The translations under genes were made by a program, and so were the position numbers. From Deltaproteobacteria bacterium (GTDB lineage Bacteria > Desulfobacterota > Desulfomonilia > UBA1062), in assembly GCA_018434685.1 (NCBI GenBank), contig JAHDOV010000030.1, positions 1-63,565 of the forward strand: DNA of 63,565 nucleotides. The letters are read 5' to 3'. The notes beneath the pieces were generated by a model. It worked only from the letters and a program-made list of their open reading frames with translations. It was not told the origin of the DNA and made no database searches. Positions 26,197 through 35,819 of the stretch are shown here, one piece after another (the stretch's first letter is position 1; each line of letters begins with the position of its first letter).

Positions 26197-27621
26197 ATGG
26201 AGAATACAGTGAAAAACAACTACGACGTGATGGTGATCGGTATGGGACCTGCCGGGATGGCGGTGGCAGGAATGGCATCGGAGATGGGGCTCAAGGTCTG
26301 CGCTGTCGAGAAGCATATGCTCGGCGGAGAATGTATGAATGTAGGCTGCATTCCCAGTAAGGCCCTGCTGAGGATGGCAAGGACCAGGAACGTCTTTGCG
26401 GCCCTGTCGGGCATGGAGCTTGAAGAGGTGGAAGCCCCCGGAGTGAAGAAACCGTTCGAAAAGATCCGGGAACACCTGGCATATATCAATGACAAAAAGA
26501 CCGTGAACATGTTCGCAAAGGTGGACCTGCTCCTGGGCGAAGGAGAGGCATCTTTCGTGGATGAGAACACGGTGCGGGAGGGAGAGAAGACGCTCAGTGC
26601 ACGCAAGATATTCATCTGCACCGGTACGAAGCCCGCCGTGCCCCCGGTGGAAGGCATCAGGGATATCGACATACTCACCAACGAAAACGTGTTCAGCCTC
26701 AAGGGGATCCCGGAAAGCATGATCATACTGGGCGGCGGGGCCATCGGGTGCGAGCTCGCCCAGGCCTTTAACAGGCTCGGGTGCAGGACATACATCGTGC
26801 ACATGGACCCGCAGCTGATCCCAGCGGGCGGGGGCGATCAGGAAAGCTCCGATCTCCTGGAGAAGGTCTTTAAGGAAGAAGGGATCGAGGTGTATAACGC
26901 GCGCCGGATAGACAAGGTGGAACAGCGGGAAAACGCTGTGGCATTGTACACGGACAAGGGCGAGACGATCCAGGCGGAGCGGCTCATGGTCGCTGCCGGG
27001 AGGAGGATAGACCTGTCGGGGCTGAAGCTTGAGAACGCCGGTGTGGCCTATACAAAGAAGGGCATCACCGTGAACAGATTCCTGCAGACATCCAGGGACC
27101 ATATCTATGCCCCGGGTGACTGCAACGGCTATGCGCTGTTCTCCCATGCGGCCATGCACCAGGGCATGATAGCGCTGATGAATTCCATGGCCCCGAGGCT
27201 TTTCCGGAGAGATTATCGCACGTATGTCGTGCCGTGGACCGTCTTTACCGAACCGCAGATATCCCACGTGGGGAAGATGGAGTCCCAGCTCAAAAACGAG
27301 GGGGTTTCCTACGAGGTGATTCGTGCCCGGTATGAGGACTACGGCGCTGCCATAGCAGAGGGGGTCGGTGTCGGGTTTGTGAAGGCTTTCCTCGGCAGGA
27401 CCGGCAAGATCCTCGGCGTGAGGATCGCAGGCGAGGGATCGGGCGAGATGATCAACGAGTGGGGTCTGGCCATACAGAAGGGGCTCAGGATCTCCGATAT
27501 CCTCATGCTCCAGCACTCGTTTCCCACCATGGCATTTCTCAACAAGCGCATCGGTGAGCTGTGGGCCATGAACCGGATGAAATCGCCGCTTCTCAGGCGC
27601 CTGGTCAGGCTGCTCTTCTGA
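26197..27621 (+). CDS. FAD-dependent disulfide oxidoreductase (dihydrolipoamide dehydrogenase-like)
   Basis: 474 residues. FAD-binding GMGPAGMAVA, redox-active C-x4-C in GGECMNVGCIPSKAL, NAD(P)-binding ILGGGAIGCELA, and FAD-binding YAPGDCN are all present. The C-terminal interface motif, normally HxHPTxxE with the catalytic His-Glu pair, is HSFPTMAF, so both catalytic residues are missing. It is therefore unlikely to be a normal dihydrolipoamide dehydrogenase; another partner substrate is expected. No lipoyl-enzyme genes are near. ATG 26197 is preferred over 26188 for ribosome-site spacing. Confidence 0.8.
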   Translation: MENTVKNNYDVMVIGMGPAGMAVAGMASEMGLKVCAVEKHMLGGECMNVGCIPSKALLRMARTRNVFAALSGMELEEVEAPGVKKPFEKIREHLAYINDKKTVNMFAKVDLLLGEGEASFVDENTVREGEKTLSARKIFICTGTKPAVPPVEGIRDIDILTNENVFSLKGIPESMIILGGGAIGCELAQAFNRLGCRTYIVHMDPQLIPAGGGDQESSDLLEKVFKEEGIEVYNARRIDKVEQRENAVALYTDKGETIQAERLMVAAGRRIDLSGLKLENAGVAYTKKGITVNRFLQTSRDHIYAPGDCNGYALFSHAAMHQGMIALMNSMAPRLFRRDYRTYVVPWTVFTEPQISHVGKMESQLKNEGVSYEVIRARYEDYGAAIAEGVGVGFVKAFLGRTGKILGVRIAGEGSGEMINEWGLAIQKGLRISDILMLQHSFPTMAFLNKRIGELWAMNRMKSPLLRRLVRLLF

Positions 27622-27630
27622 AGGAGGATC

Positions 27631-27666
27631 ATGGCGCCGCTCAAAAGAACCGATGAAACACGGTAG
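27631..27666 (+). CDS. Possible 11-codon leader peptide
   Basis: A perfect AAGGAGG sits 3 bases from ATG 27631. The frame reads MAPLKRTDETR and stops 3 bases before the GTG of the next gene. The strong signal on such a short frame, with no good site for the long gene, hints at translational coupling. It may also be a chance remnant. Confidence 0.25.
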   Translation: MAPLKRTDETR

Positions 27667-27669
27667 CGG

Positions 27670-29064
27670 GTGAATATGATGTACTGGCAGGTATTCTCCA
27701 AGAGAATTCTTTTCTGCGTCTTCGTCCTGTTCGTGGTGTGCTCGGGAGGCTGTGCCTCTCACGAGGGGCTCTATCCCGTAGCACCCGCACTGACCGAGGG
27801 CACCGCCCCGGAGATGAATACCCCGGGATACTGGACCGGTCTGCTTGACGACCCCGATGAGATAATCATTCCGGCAGCCGGGATTGCACCGTTCAACGAG
27901 GCGGTCCGGAAAGAGACCGGGAAGATCAAGGATATCGCTCACTACCCTGCCACCTATAAGGGGCAGTGGCTCAGGGAAACCTTTGCTGCCGGCCTGCAGT
28001 CCCATGCTGCCAGACGCTATTTCACCCTGGACGGGAAACGGGTGCGGGCCGATTTCTTCGAGGAGATCTCTGCCCGGATGAATGTCGAAATAGTGCCGGA
28101 AGAGGTGACGGTCCGGTTCGGGTGTGTCGTGGCCTATGCCAACCAGCGGATCCTGCCGACAGGGTCGGGCCTGTACTCGGGAAAGAACAACCATAATTTC
28201 GACCGACTGCAGAACAGCGCCCTGGATATCGGGACACCGCTTGCCATCCTGCACGAAAGCACGGACGGGAAATGGCTCTATGCAGACTCGCCGCTCAGCG
28301 CAGGATGGGTCAGGGCAGAGGATGTGGGCCTCTGCTCTCGGGAGCAGCTGCTCCATTACACCTCGGCAGAGCCCTTTGTGGTGACGCTGCGCGCCAAGAC
28401 CGATATCTTCCTCGATGAGAACCTGAGAAAGCACCACGCCTATGTGCGTATGGGAACACGCTTTGTATGCCGTCCGTCCGGAGGCGCCCAGGGGGTGGTC
28501 GAGATTCTCATCCCCAGGCGGGTCCCGGACGGCACGTGCCTCTTCACGAGCGGCTTTGTTGCCGTGCGTGACATACACCCCGGCTATCTGCCGTATACCC
28601 GGCGCAACGTTATCACTCAGGCATTCCAGCTGCTCAATGCCCCGTACGGATGGGGGGGCATGTTCGGCGAGCAGGACTGTTCACGCTTTGTCCAGGAGAT
28701 CTTTGCCACCGTGGGGATACAGTTCCCGAGGAATTCCTCCCAGCAGGCACGTGTCGGCCGGCTCGTGGGGAGTTTCGATGAGGGCACCAGCGAGCAGGCA
28801 CGGCTGCAGACGATAGTCCGGGATGCACAGGCAGGCATAAGCCTGCTCCAGATGAACGGACATATCATGCTCTATCTCGGCCTGGTCGACGGGCGGCCCT
28901 ACGCGATCCACGACATGTGGGGCTATGCCGAGCACGATCGTGGCAGACAACGGCTCAGGGTGGTCAATCGTGTCGTGGTGACTCACGTGCTCCTGGGCAG
29001 CGGTTCGAACTCGGGGTCACTGCTCGAGAGGTTGATCACGATCAGGGTGGTGGACGCGGAATAA
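27670..29064 (+). CDS. NlpC/P60 cell-wall peptidase lipoprotein with SH3 domains
   Basis: 464 residues. The lipobox CSGGC ends a short signal peptide, so the protein should be anchored in the envelope. An N-terminal helical NlpC_P60-type segment and two SH3b-like regions (about 150-230 and 235-305) precede the catalytic NlpC/P60 domain. In that domain the cysteine is in EQDCSRFVQE and the histidine in NGHIMLYLG, with another histidine in IHDMWG. This matches gamma-D-glutamyl-diaminopimelate endopeptidases used in peptidoglycan turnover. GTG 27670 or the ATGs at 27676/27679 could be the start. Confidence 0.88.
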   Translation: MNMMYWQVFSKRILFCVFVLFVVCSGGCASHEGLYPVAPALTEGTAPEMNTPGYWTGLLDDPDEIIIPAAGIAPFNEAVRKETGKIKDIAHYPATYKGQWLRETFAAGLQSHAARRYFTLDGKRVRADFFEEISARMNVEIVPEEVTVRFGCVVAYANQRILPTGSGLYSGKNNHNFDRLQNSALDIGTPLAILHESTDGKWLYADSPLSAGWVRAEDVGLCSREQLLHYTSAEPFVVTLRAKTDIFLDENLRKHHAYVRMGTRFVCRPSGGAQGVVEILIPRRVPDGTCLFTSGFVAVRDIHPGYLPYTRRNVITQAFQLLNAPYGWGGMFGEQDCSRFVQEIFATVGIQFPRNSSQQARVGRLVGSFDEGTSEQARLQTIVRDAQAGISLLQMNGHIMLYLGLVDGRPYAIHDMWGYAEHDRGRQRLRVVNRVVVTHVLLGSGSNSGSLLERLITIRVVDAE

Positions 29065-29193
29065 CCCTGTCTCGCACAGGGATTTGAGCCTTCCGGTTTG
29101 TCCCCTGCCATGGTATACTGCTCGCATTACCAAAATGCGGTATTTACATATGCTTATGTGATGTAACACCTTACAAAAAGGAGAGTACTCTCG

Positions 29194-32100
29194 GTGAAGA
29201 ATTTCCTGCAGGCGCTCAGCGCCAGGATAATCAGGCATCGCTGGTTTCTGCTCATCGTGTTTTCTCTCATCACCGTGATGATGGCGTACGGTGCCACGAG
29301 GCTCAAGGTAAACAATGACCATGCAACCTGGCTGCCCAGGCATGATGAGGTGGCCAAGCTGCTGCTCCAGGTGGACGAGGAGTTCTCCTCGAACGTCATG
29401 GTCTTCACGGTCATCGATTTCTCCGACCAGGGCGTATTTCATCCCGACTCTCTTGCCCTGATCGAACGCATCACTCTCGAGCTCGAGGGCATGGAAGAGC
29501 TCTTCAATGTGACGAGCCTCACCAATGTCATCGATATCAGGAAGACTCCGGACGGGATCGAGGTGGGAGAGCTCATGACCGGGATACCCAGCACCCGGCA
29601 GGAGCTCGAGGAACTGAAGCGCTATGTGCTGTCCAAGGAGATGTACGTCAATTCCATTGTCTCGGCCGACTGTACCTACACAGCGCTCATGACCAACATC
29701 GAAAGCCGGTATGACGAGGTGGCCATCGCCGAGAAGATCTTCAACAGGGTGGACGAGATCGCCGGTGAGAGGCCGCACTATTTCGGGGGCGATCCGGCGG
29801 TGCACTACTTCATGAACGAGTATATGAACCGCGACATGGAGGTGCTGGTCCCGGTCATGCTCGTGGTGATGGTGTTCGTGCTCGCCTTCGGTCTCAGGCG
29901 AGTGACCGGCGTGGTATTCCCGCTCACGCTCGTGGGGCTGTCCATTGTCTGGACCTTCGGCCTCATGTCGTTCTTCCTCCTGCCCATCAACATCCTGAGC
30001 CCTGCCGTTGCGGTGCTGCTCATCGCGCTCGGTTCCGACTATGCGGTGCACATCTACAACCACTACCTGAAACGCGGAGATGTGGGTGTCTCCACCGCCG
30101 AGATCTCGCTGCCGGTGATCATGAGTGCGCTCACTACCATAGCGGGCCTGCTCGCCTTTGCCACCACCAAGATAGAGGTGCTGCAGAACTTCGGCATCGA
30201 GCTGGCCTTCGGCCTGGGCTCGGCCTGTATACTCTCCATCACCCTGCTGGCCATCGGCCTGTTCCTGTTCAGGATAAAGACCTCGCCTGGTGAGACCACC
30301 GGCAGCCACGACGACCATATCTTCTCCCGCATCATGACCTGGACCGGTGCCCTGGTGCATGACCATGCGCGGTTCATTCTCGTCGTCGTGGTCGCAGGGC
30401 TCCTGATCATGGGGTATGGCATCACCCGGATCAGGACGAATGTCGACTTTATCGGCCAGCTCCCCAAGGACAGCCCTCCCCGGCAGGGGTGCAACATCCT
30501 CATGGACTACTTCAACGGCATGTACCCCTTCAACCTCTACATACGGGGAGATATCCGGCAGCCGGCCGTGATGAGCCAGATGAACTACCTGGAGAACTAT
30601 CTGCGCTCCGAGGAGATCGTCCAGGGGTTCACCTCGGTCAATTCCCTCATTGCCGAGGAGAACTGGCTCCTAAACGGTGTGTATGCGATACCCGAGACGA
30701 GAGAGGGGATTGCGAACCTCTGGTTCCTGCTGGAAGGCCAGGAGATCCTCAAGACCTTTGTCACCCCGGGCAGGGACAAGGGGCTCGTGAATTCCATCGT
30801 CAAGGAATCGGCAACCGGCAAGATGCGGCACCTTGCCGGCCGTCTCGAGATGTTCCTCGACGGGAATGCCTCCGGCACGATCGTGACCGTAGACCCTGGA
30901 CGCCTGTCCGAACAGGGCCGCCAGGTCTTCGATGAGATCAGGCTCAACCGGGCTGCAAGCCAGCTCGCCTGGCTGTCCGGATTCTATGACAGGCCGAACA
31001 TCGTCGATGCGGCCATGTTCCATCAGCGGCTGATGCAGGGTATGGCAGCCCTCGACGAGCCCGTTGCAGCAGGGCCGGTGCTGGGCGAGGCGGGGAGGTA
31101 TCTCCAGGAGGAGACTATCGAGATCCTGCCCGATGCCCTCATCGATGACCTGCTCCTGGTGCTGCGGGAAACCCCGGAACCCGCACGCCGTGCGCAGGTC
31201 CAAGGCAGGCTCGAGAAGATGATTGTCGAAAGCGGGGCCATGGGTCCGGGCGATGCGCGGCTGACCGTAGACGGCCTGATGCAGCGCATCGGGTTTTCGG
31301 CCAGGCTGCACAAGGTCGATGCCCTGCGGCAGGCCTTCGATGACCTGCTTTCCCCCGGGCTGTCGGGGAGCGATGATTTCCTGAAGCGCTCAAGCGGTGT
31401 GCTCTGGGAACTCCTGGCCGAGAGGCCCTCGTTCTTTTCCAGGCAGGTGGAGATGGTTGCCGGGATCGATCATGCCACCGTGGCAACAGACCAGGTGAGC
31501 ATAGACCAGGCAGGCATGCCCGAGACCATACGCGTGGTGCACAGGCTCCTCATCTCGAGCCAGATCCAGAGCCTGGTGCTGGCCTCCGTGATCGTTCTCG
31601 TTCTCGTGTCCCTTACCCAGCGCTCCATCAGGCGCGGTACGATTTCGCTGCTGTCGGTGCTGGTCCCCCTGGAATTCATTCTCGGATTCATGGGGTGGAG
31701 GGACATCCCGCTGGATCTCGGCACCGTGCTGTGCGGGGCATTGATTATCGGCCTGGGTATCGATGGCTCTATCCATTTTCTCCACTACTACCAGCACGTG
31801 AGCAGGCAGGGCATACAGGGAAAACAGGCCCTGCAGTTGACCATGGGGCATGTGGGCAGGGCCGTGCTCACCGCCAATGCAACGACCTTCTGCGGTTTTG
31901 TGGTGCTCCTATTTTCGAAGACCACGGCAGTGAGAAACTTCTCCCTGGTGAACTCCATGGCGATATTCCTGGTCACCCTCTCGGTCCTCACGCTCCTGCC
32001 CGCCCTCATAACCGTCTTCCACCTGGGAATGGAAAGACAGGAGGGGCCCTCGCATGAGGAACATGCAGGTGAGAGAGCCGCTCCTGCCCCGGCGAACGTG

Positions 32101-32196
32101 GAGCCGCTGGTGACGAGGAAAAAAACGGCCTCAGCGGTCGAACAGGTTCAATGCCCGATAAAACAGGGGAGTTCTCGAAAAGAGATTGTACCGTAA
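29194..32196 (+). CDS. RND/MMPL-family exporter
   Basis: 1000 residues with the duplicated RND plan: one helix, a large periplasmic loop, five or six helices, then the same again. Membrane blocks include about 220-360 (VLIALGSDYAVHIYNHY) and about 790-950 (LIIGLGIDGSIHFLHYY); each has a conserved acidic residue that can relay protons. The second loop carries an unusually long helical segment. Genes of this type in Desulfobacterota export lipids or hydrophobic compounds, but no membrane-fusion partner is near. GTG start with AAAAGGAGAG about 9 bases upstream. Confidence 0.88.
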   Translation: MKNFLQALSARIIRHRWFLLIVFSLITVMMAYGATRLKVNNDHATWLPRHDEVAKLLLQVDEEFSSNVMVFTVIDFSDQGVFHPDSLALIERITLELEGMEELFNVTSLTNVIDIRKTPDGIEVGELMTGIPSTRQELEELKRYVLSKEMYVNSIVSADCTYTALMTNIESRYDEVAIAEKIFNRVDEIAGERPHYFGGDPAVHYFMNEYMNRDMEVLVPVMLVVMVFVLAFGLRRVTGVVFPLTLVGLSIVWTFGLMSFFLLPINILSPAVAVLLIALGSDYAVHIYNHYLKRGDVGVSTAEISLPVIMSALTTIAGLLAFATTKIEVLQNFGIELAFGLGSACILSITLLAIGLFLFRIKTSPGETTGSHDDHIFSRIMTWTGALVHDHARFILVVVVAGLLIMGYGITRIRTNVDFIGQLPKDSPPRQGCNILMDYFNGMYPFNLYIRGDIRQPAVMSQMNYLENYLRSEEIVQGFTSVNSLIAEENWLLNGVYAIPETREGIANLWFLLEGQEILKTFVTPGRDKGLVNSIVKESATGKMRHLAGRLEMFLDGNASGTIVTVDPGRLSEQGRQVFDEIRLNRAASQLAWLSGFYDRPNIVDAAMFHQRLMQGMAALDEPVAAGPVLGEAGRYLQEETIEILPDALIDDLLLVLRETPEPARRAQVQGRLEKMIVESGAMGPGDARLTVDGLMQRIGFSARLHKVDALRQAFDDLLSPGLSGSDDFLKRSSGVLWELLAERPSFFSRQVEMVAGIDHATVATDQVSIDQAGMPETIRVVHRLLISSQIQSLVLASVIVLVLVSLTQRSIRRGTISLLSVLVPLEFILGFMGWRDIPLDLGTVLCGALIIGLGIDGSIHFLHYYQHVSRQGIQGKQALQLTMGHVGRAVLTANATTFCGFVVLLFSKTTAVRNFSLVNSMAIFLVTLSVLTLLPALITVFHLGMERQEGPSHEEHAGERAAPAPANVEPLVTRKKTASAVEQVQCPIKQGSSRKEIVP

Positions 32197-32250
32197 GGGT
32201 CTCGCCATTATTCTATATCCGTAAGATCCAATCGATCGGAGGTATGTGTC

Positions 32251-32856
32251 ATGAAACACCTGATCGTCTACACGCATCCGAACCCCGGGAGCTTCAATCA
32301 CGCGATCCTTATGGCGTTCGTGAATGAGCTGGAGCAGCTCGACCAGGAGCTCAGGGTGCGCGATCTCTACGCGCTGGGGTTTGATCCGGTGATAAAGATG
32401 AGCGATTACGAGGCCGTCGCACGAGGGGAGGTGCCGGAAGATATCAGGGCCGAACAGGGCCATATCCTCTGGGCAGACCTTATCACCTGCATCTTCCCCA
32501 TCTTCTGGGCCGGCCTGCCTGCAGTGCTCAAGGGCTATATCGAACGGGTATATTCCCAGGGGTTTGCCTACAGGATCGGAAAGGCAGGGTTCACGGGGCT
32601 CCTGAAGGGAAAGAAGGTGGTGATCATCAATACCACGGGCGGTTCGCTCAAGTTGTACGAGTCATCCGGCATGCTCGACAGCATCAGGCAGAGTGTGGAT
32701 GGCGGCATATTCGGGTTCTGTGCCATGGAGGTCGTGGGGCATAAATTCTTCATGAATGTCCCGGGTGCCACCTTGTCCCAGCGGGAAGAGATGCTCGGCC
32801 AGGTGCGGAGCATGGCACGTGCCCTGTGCGATTCGAACGGCCGGCGGATAGAATAA
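32251..32856 (+). CDS. NAD(P)H-dependent quinone/FMN oxidoreductase (flavodoxin-like)
   Basis: 201 residues of the NQO1/KefF-type flavodoxin-like family. Features: the FMN phosphate-binding HPNPGSFN (9-16), LWADLITCIFPIFWAGLPAVLKGYIERV typical of the family, and TTGGS. It reduces quinones or other acceptors with two electrons, in the cytosol. ATG 32251 follows GGAGGT by 6 bases. It is 54 bases downstream of the exporter gene and may be co-transcribed. Confidence 0.88.
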   Translation: MKHLIVYTHPNPGSFNHAILMAFVNELEQLDQELRVRDLYALGFDPVIKMSDYEAVARGEVPEDIRAEQGHILWADLITCIFPIFWAGLPAVLKGYIERVYSQGFAYRIGKAGFTGLLKGKKVVIINTTGGSLKLYESSGMLDSIRQSVDGGIFGFCAMEVVGHKFFMNVPGATLSQREEMLGQVRSMARALCDSNGRRIE

Positions 32857-33049
32857 CGATCCTGATTCAATTCCTCCATCACCCCCGGTATTCCTGAAGA
32901 ACACCCTGCCTTTTTTGGACAGCCCGACGAAAGAATGAAATCCCGCCACAGACAGCAGCATGCAGCCGGTATCATTGGCAGATCTTTTATTTGAGGAGTA
33001 TGGTAAGGCATGTATGGCACCTTGGTCACACTACATACGTGGAGGTGAA

Positions 33050-33796
33050 ATGTTGGTGAAACGGCTTGTCTTCGTTCTCGTTATCATTGTGTGTCTCTAT
33101 TTTGTCGTCAATTCGGTCCAGCTCGGCCTGAGGGTCTACGAGGGGATGAAACTCGCCGGCGAGAGCAGTGCCTACGAGGTGCGCAACCCCGAGGCCCGCA
33201 AGCGAATGCTCATCGTCGGGGACAGCACGGGTGTGGGCACCGGAGCGGATGACCCGGCCGATTCCATTGCAGGCAGGATCGCACACGATTTTCCCGGTAT
33301 CGAGATCGTCAACAAAAGCGATGACGGGGCACGGGTATCCGATGTGCTGGAACAGCTCAATTCACTGGATGACGGGATCTTTGACCTGGTCCTGGTACAG
33401 GCCGGGGGCAACGACATCCTGAGGTTTACCAATCTCGATACGCTTAAGGCCGCACTTGTGGATGTGCTCCACCAGGCATTCCAGGTGGCCCCCGAGGTCA
33501 TCTTCATGAGTACCGGGAATGTGGGTTCCGCCCCTGCCTTCTTTCCGCCCATAGACTGGCTCTATACCGAGCGTGCGCGAAAGGTCCGCTCCCTGTTTCT
33601 CCTCGTGTCCCGGGAAAAGGGCGTGGACTACGTGGACCTCTTCCGCGAGGAGGCCGACGACCCGTTTCTCGAAGATCCGAAGAGATACTTTGCCCCGGAC
33701 CTGCTCCACCCCGGCAGTGACGGGTACGGGCTCTGGTACGAGGAGCTCAGGGGCCAGACCTCGCTCGTGGAAATCCTGGGGCCCGGGGGCACCTGA
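33050..33796 (+). CDS. SGNH/GDSL hydrolase with membrane anchor
   Basis: 248 residues. One N-terminal hydrophobic helix (LVFVLVIIVCLYFVVN) anchors or exports it. The SGNH blocks follow: GDSTGVGTG with the catalytic serine, the GGND block, and the D-x-x-H pair in DLLHPGSDGY. It is probably an envelope-facing esterase or lipase-like enzyme acting on lipid or acetylated sugar; no specific substrate can be named. The ATG after GGAGGTGAA is chosen; a longer upstream frame lacks such a site. Confidence 0.85.
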   Translation: MLVKRLVFVLVIIVCLYFVVNSVQLGLRVYEGMKLAGESSAYEVRNPEARKRMLIVGDSTGVGTGADDPADSIAGRIAHDFPGIEIVNKSDDGARVSDVLEQLNSLDDGIFDLVLVQAGGNDILRFTNLDTLKAALVDVLHQAFQVAPEVIFMSTGNVGSAPAFFPPIDWLYTERARKVRSLFLLVSREKGVDYVDLFREEADDPFLEDPKRYFAPDLLHPGSDGYGLWYEELRGQTSLVEILGPGGT

Positions 33797-33814
33797 GGGG
33801 GGCAGGCATAGCCG

Positions 33815-35212
33815 ATGGCACTGATAGACCGGGAAAGGATCTTGCCCCTGAACGACCGGGGGGTGCGGACAGGCCGGTATGTGCTCTACTGGATGCAGCA
33901 GTCCCAGCGGGCGGAGCAGAACCATGCGCTCGAGTATGCAGTGGGGGTCGCCAACGAGAAAGACCTGCCGGTCGTGGTGCTCTTCTGTCTCACGGATACC
34001 TACCCGGATGCCAACCTGCGGCACTACACCTTCATGCTCGAGGGGCTGGAGGAAACATGTGCAGCCCTTGCCCTGCGGGGGATCAGGATGGTCGTTGCCC
34101 GGGGGCATCCACCCGATGTGGCAGTGAAATCGGCCCGGCACGCCGCATGCGTTGTGTGCGACCGGGGGTACCTGCGCCACCAGAAGCTCTGGCGCAGGAT
34201 CGTGGCAGACAACGTGCCGTGCCTGGCGGTGCAGGTCGAGAGCGATGTGGTGGTGCCGGTCCGCGTCGCCTCTGGAAAGGCCGAGTTCGCAGCCCGCACC
34301 ATTCGCCCCAGGATCACGAGGAACACGGAGCATTTTCTCCATGATCTCGCAGAGATTCCGGTAAAGAGGCACTCCCTAAACCTCGATATCAGGGAGGTTG
34401 ACGCTGTCGACCCTGAAACAATCGCAGGGAGAATGGATATCGATCGCTCGGTCTCCCCGGTGACCCGCTTCTTCCGGGGAGGGACCAGCCGTGCCAGGGA
34501 GCTCTTCGGTGCCTTTGTCCGGGATAATCTCGTACGGTATGCACAGAACGGCAACCAGCCCCAGACAGATGATATCTCGCACATGAGCCCCTACCTGCAC
34601 TTCGGGCAGATCTCCCCGGTCTGGCTGGCCAGGGAGGTTCTCAGGTATGAGGGGCAGTATCCGGCAGAGGCTGCGGCCTACCTCGAGCAGCTCATTGTGC
34701 GCCGGGAGCTGGCGATGAACTTTGTTGAATATACCCCGGACTATGACTCCCTGACGTGTCTTCCTGCATGGGCACAGAAGACCCTGAACGAGCATGCCCG
34801 TGATGTTCGGGAGTACCGGTATACCTTAGACGACCTGGAGCATGCCCGGACCCACGACGACTATTGGAATGCGGCCATGAACGAGATGCGCATCACCGGG
34901 TTCATGCACAATTATATGCGGATGTACTGGGGCAAGAAGGTCCTGGAGTGGAGTGCCGGCCCGGAAGAGGCCTTCCGGAGGCTTATTCTCCTCAACAACC
35001 GCTACTTCCTCGACGGCCGCGATGCGAATTCCTACACCGGTGTCGCCTGGATCTTCGGTCTCCACGACCGGGCATGGCAGGAACGGCCGGTCTTCGGCAA
35101 GGTGCGCTACATGGCTGCATCCGGACTCGAGCGGAAATGCGACATCGCTGCCTATGTCAGGAAGATCGAGACCCTGGAACGAACCGGGGGTTTTCAGGCC
35201 GAACCGGAATAA
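33815..35212 (+). CDS. phr: Class II CPD photolyase
   Basis: 465 residues, usual class II length. The C-terminal FAD-binding domain has the class hallmark TGFMHNYMRMYWGKK and LNNRYFLDGRDANSYTGVAWIFG, and an earlier HFGQISP. The enzyme uses blue light and FADH- to split cyclobutane pyrimidine dimers. Its presence suggests light exposure at some stage in an otherwise anaerobic gene set. It starts 18 bases after the SGNH gene. Confidence 0.93.
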   Translation: MALIDRERILPLNDRGVRTGRYVLYWMQQSQRAEQNHALEYAVGVANEKDLPVVVLFCLTDTYPDANLRHYTFMLEGLEETCAALALRGIRMVVARGHPPDVAVKSARHAACVVCDRGYLRHQKLWRRIVADNVPCLAVQVESDVVVPVRVASGKAEFAARTIRPRITRNTEHFLHDLAEIPVKRHSLNLDIREVDAVDPETIAGRMDIDRSVSPVTRFFRGGTSRARELFGAFVRDNLVRYAQNGNQPQTDDISHMSPYLHFGQISPVWLAREVLRYEGQYPAEAAAYLEQLIVRRELAMNFVEYTPDYDSLTCLPAWAQKTLNEHARDVREYRYTLDDLEHARTHDDYWNAAMNEMRITGFMHNYMRMYWGKKVLEWSAGPEEAFRRLILLNNRYFLDGRDANSYTGVAWIFGLHDRAWQERPVFGKVRYMAASGLERKCDIAAYVRKIETLERTGGFQAEPE

Positions 35213-35257
35213 TAGAAATCCCATTTATTTTTTATCAGGTACAATCATCAAGATGAG

Positions 35258-35285
35258 TTGACTCTGGGTTTTCCGCCTTTATTAT
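35258..35285 (+). promoter_or_regulatory. Sigma-70 type promoter
   Basis: TTGACT (35258-35263), 16 bases, TATTAT (35280-35285). It lies 58 bases before the PNPOx-family start and probably serves the four-gene run to 40.6 kb. Confidence 0.5.
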
Positions 35286-35342
35286 ATAGGATGGTGAATA
35301 CGTTCACATAATATTCTTAAGACATCTCTGAGAGGAGCAGAC

Positions 35343-35819
35343 ATGGATTTCACCCTCAGAAAAGTGGCAATAAGCGAACCAAGAAAGCTGACCGAGCAAC
35401 TGCACGAGCTCTTTTTTACCCAACCACTGGCCGTACTGTCCACTGCAGGCAACGGGCAGCCCTACTGCAGCCTTATTGCCTTTGCTGCCACGGACGATAT
35501 CCACAACCTGGTGTTTGCAACAACCCGCTCTACCCGGAAGTATGCGAACATCCAGAACAACGCACGGGTGTCGCTGCTCATCGACAACCGGAGCAACGAG
35601 GTGGCGGATTTCCACAATGCCATGGCGGTAACGGCCACCGGCACGGTCGCAGAGATCTCGGACGAGGAGAAGGCTGACCTCCTGGGGATTTACCTTAAGA
35701 AGCACCCATACCTCGAGGAATTCGTCATGTCTCCCAGTTGCGCGCTCATGAGTGTCTGGGTGCAGAACTACTATGTCGTGCGGCGTTTCCAGAACGTTAT
35801 GGTACTCCATGTCGGATGA
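35343..35819 (+). CDS. Pyridoxamine 5'-phosphate oxidase-family FMN-binding protein
   Basis: 158 residues with the split-barrel FMN-binding pattern (AVLSTAGNGQPYCSLIAF, TRSTRKYANIQNNARVSLLID). Members bind flavin or F420 and reduce small molecules, or act as flavin sensors. It overlaps the next gene by 4 bases, suggesting coupled translation. Not a true PdxH: it is shorter and lacks the C-terminal PLP-binding part. Confidence 0.85.
   Translation: MDFTLRKVAISEPRKLTEQLHELFFTQPLAVLSTAGNGQPYCSLIAFAATDDIHNLVFATTRSTRKYANIQNNARVSLLIDNRSNEVADFHNAMAVTATGTVAEISDEEKADLLGIYLKKHPYLEEFVMSPSCALMSVWVQNYYVVRRFQNVMVLHVG

Noticed and set aside
26038-28578. Very long open frame on the minus strand (over 800 codons)
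   Set aside because: It lies opposite two genes with clear families (disulfide oxidoreductase, NlpC/P60) and has no recognisable domain; long antisense frames are common in GC-rich DNA.
29084-29119. Promoter TTGAGC ... TATACT before the RND exporter
   Set aside because: The spacer is 24 bases, too long for a sigma-70 promoter.
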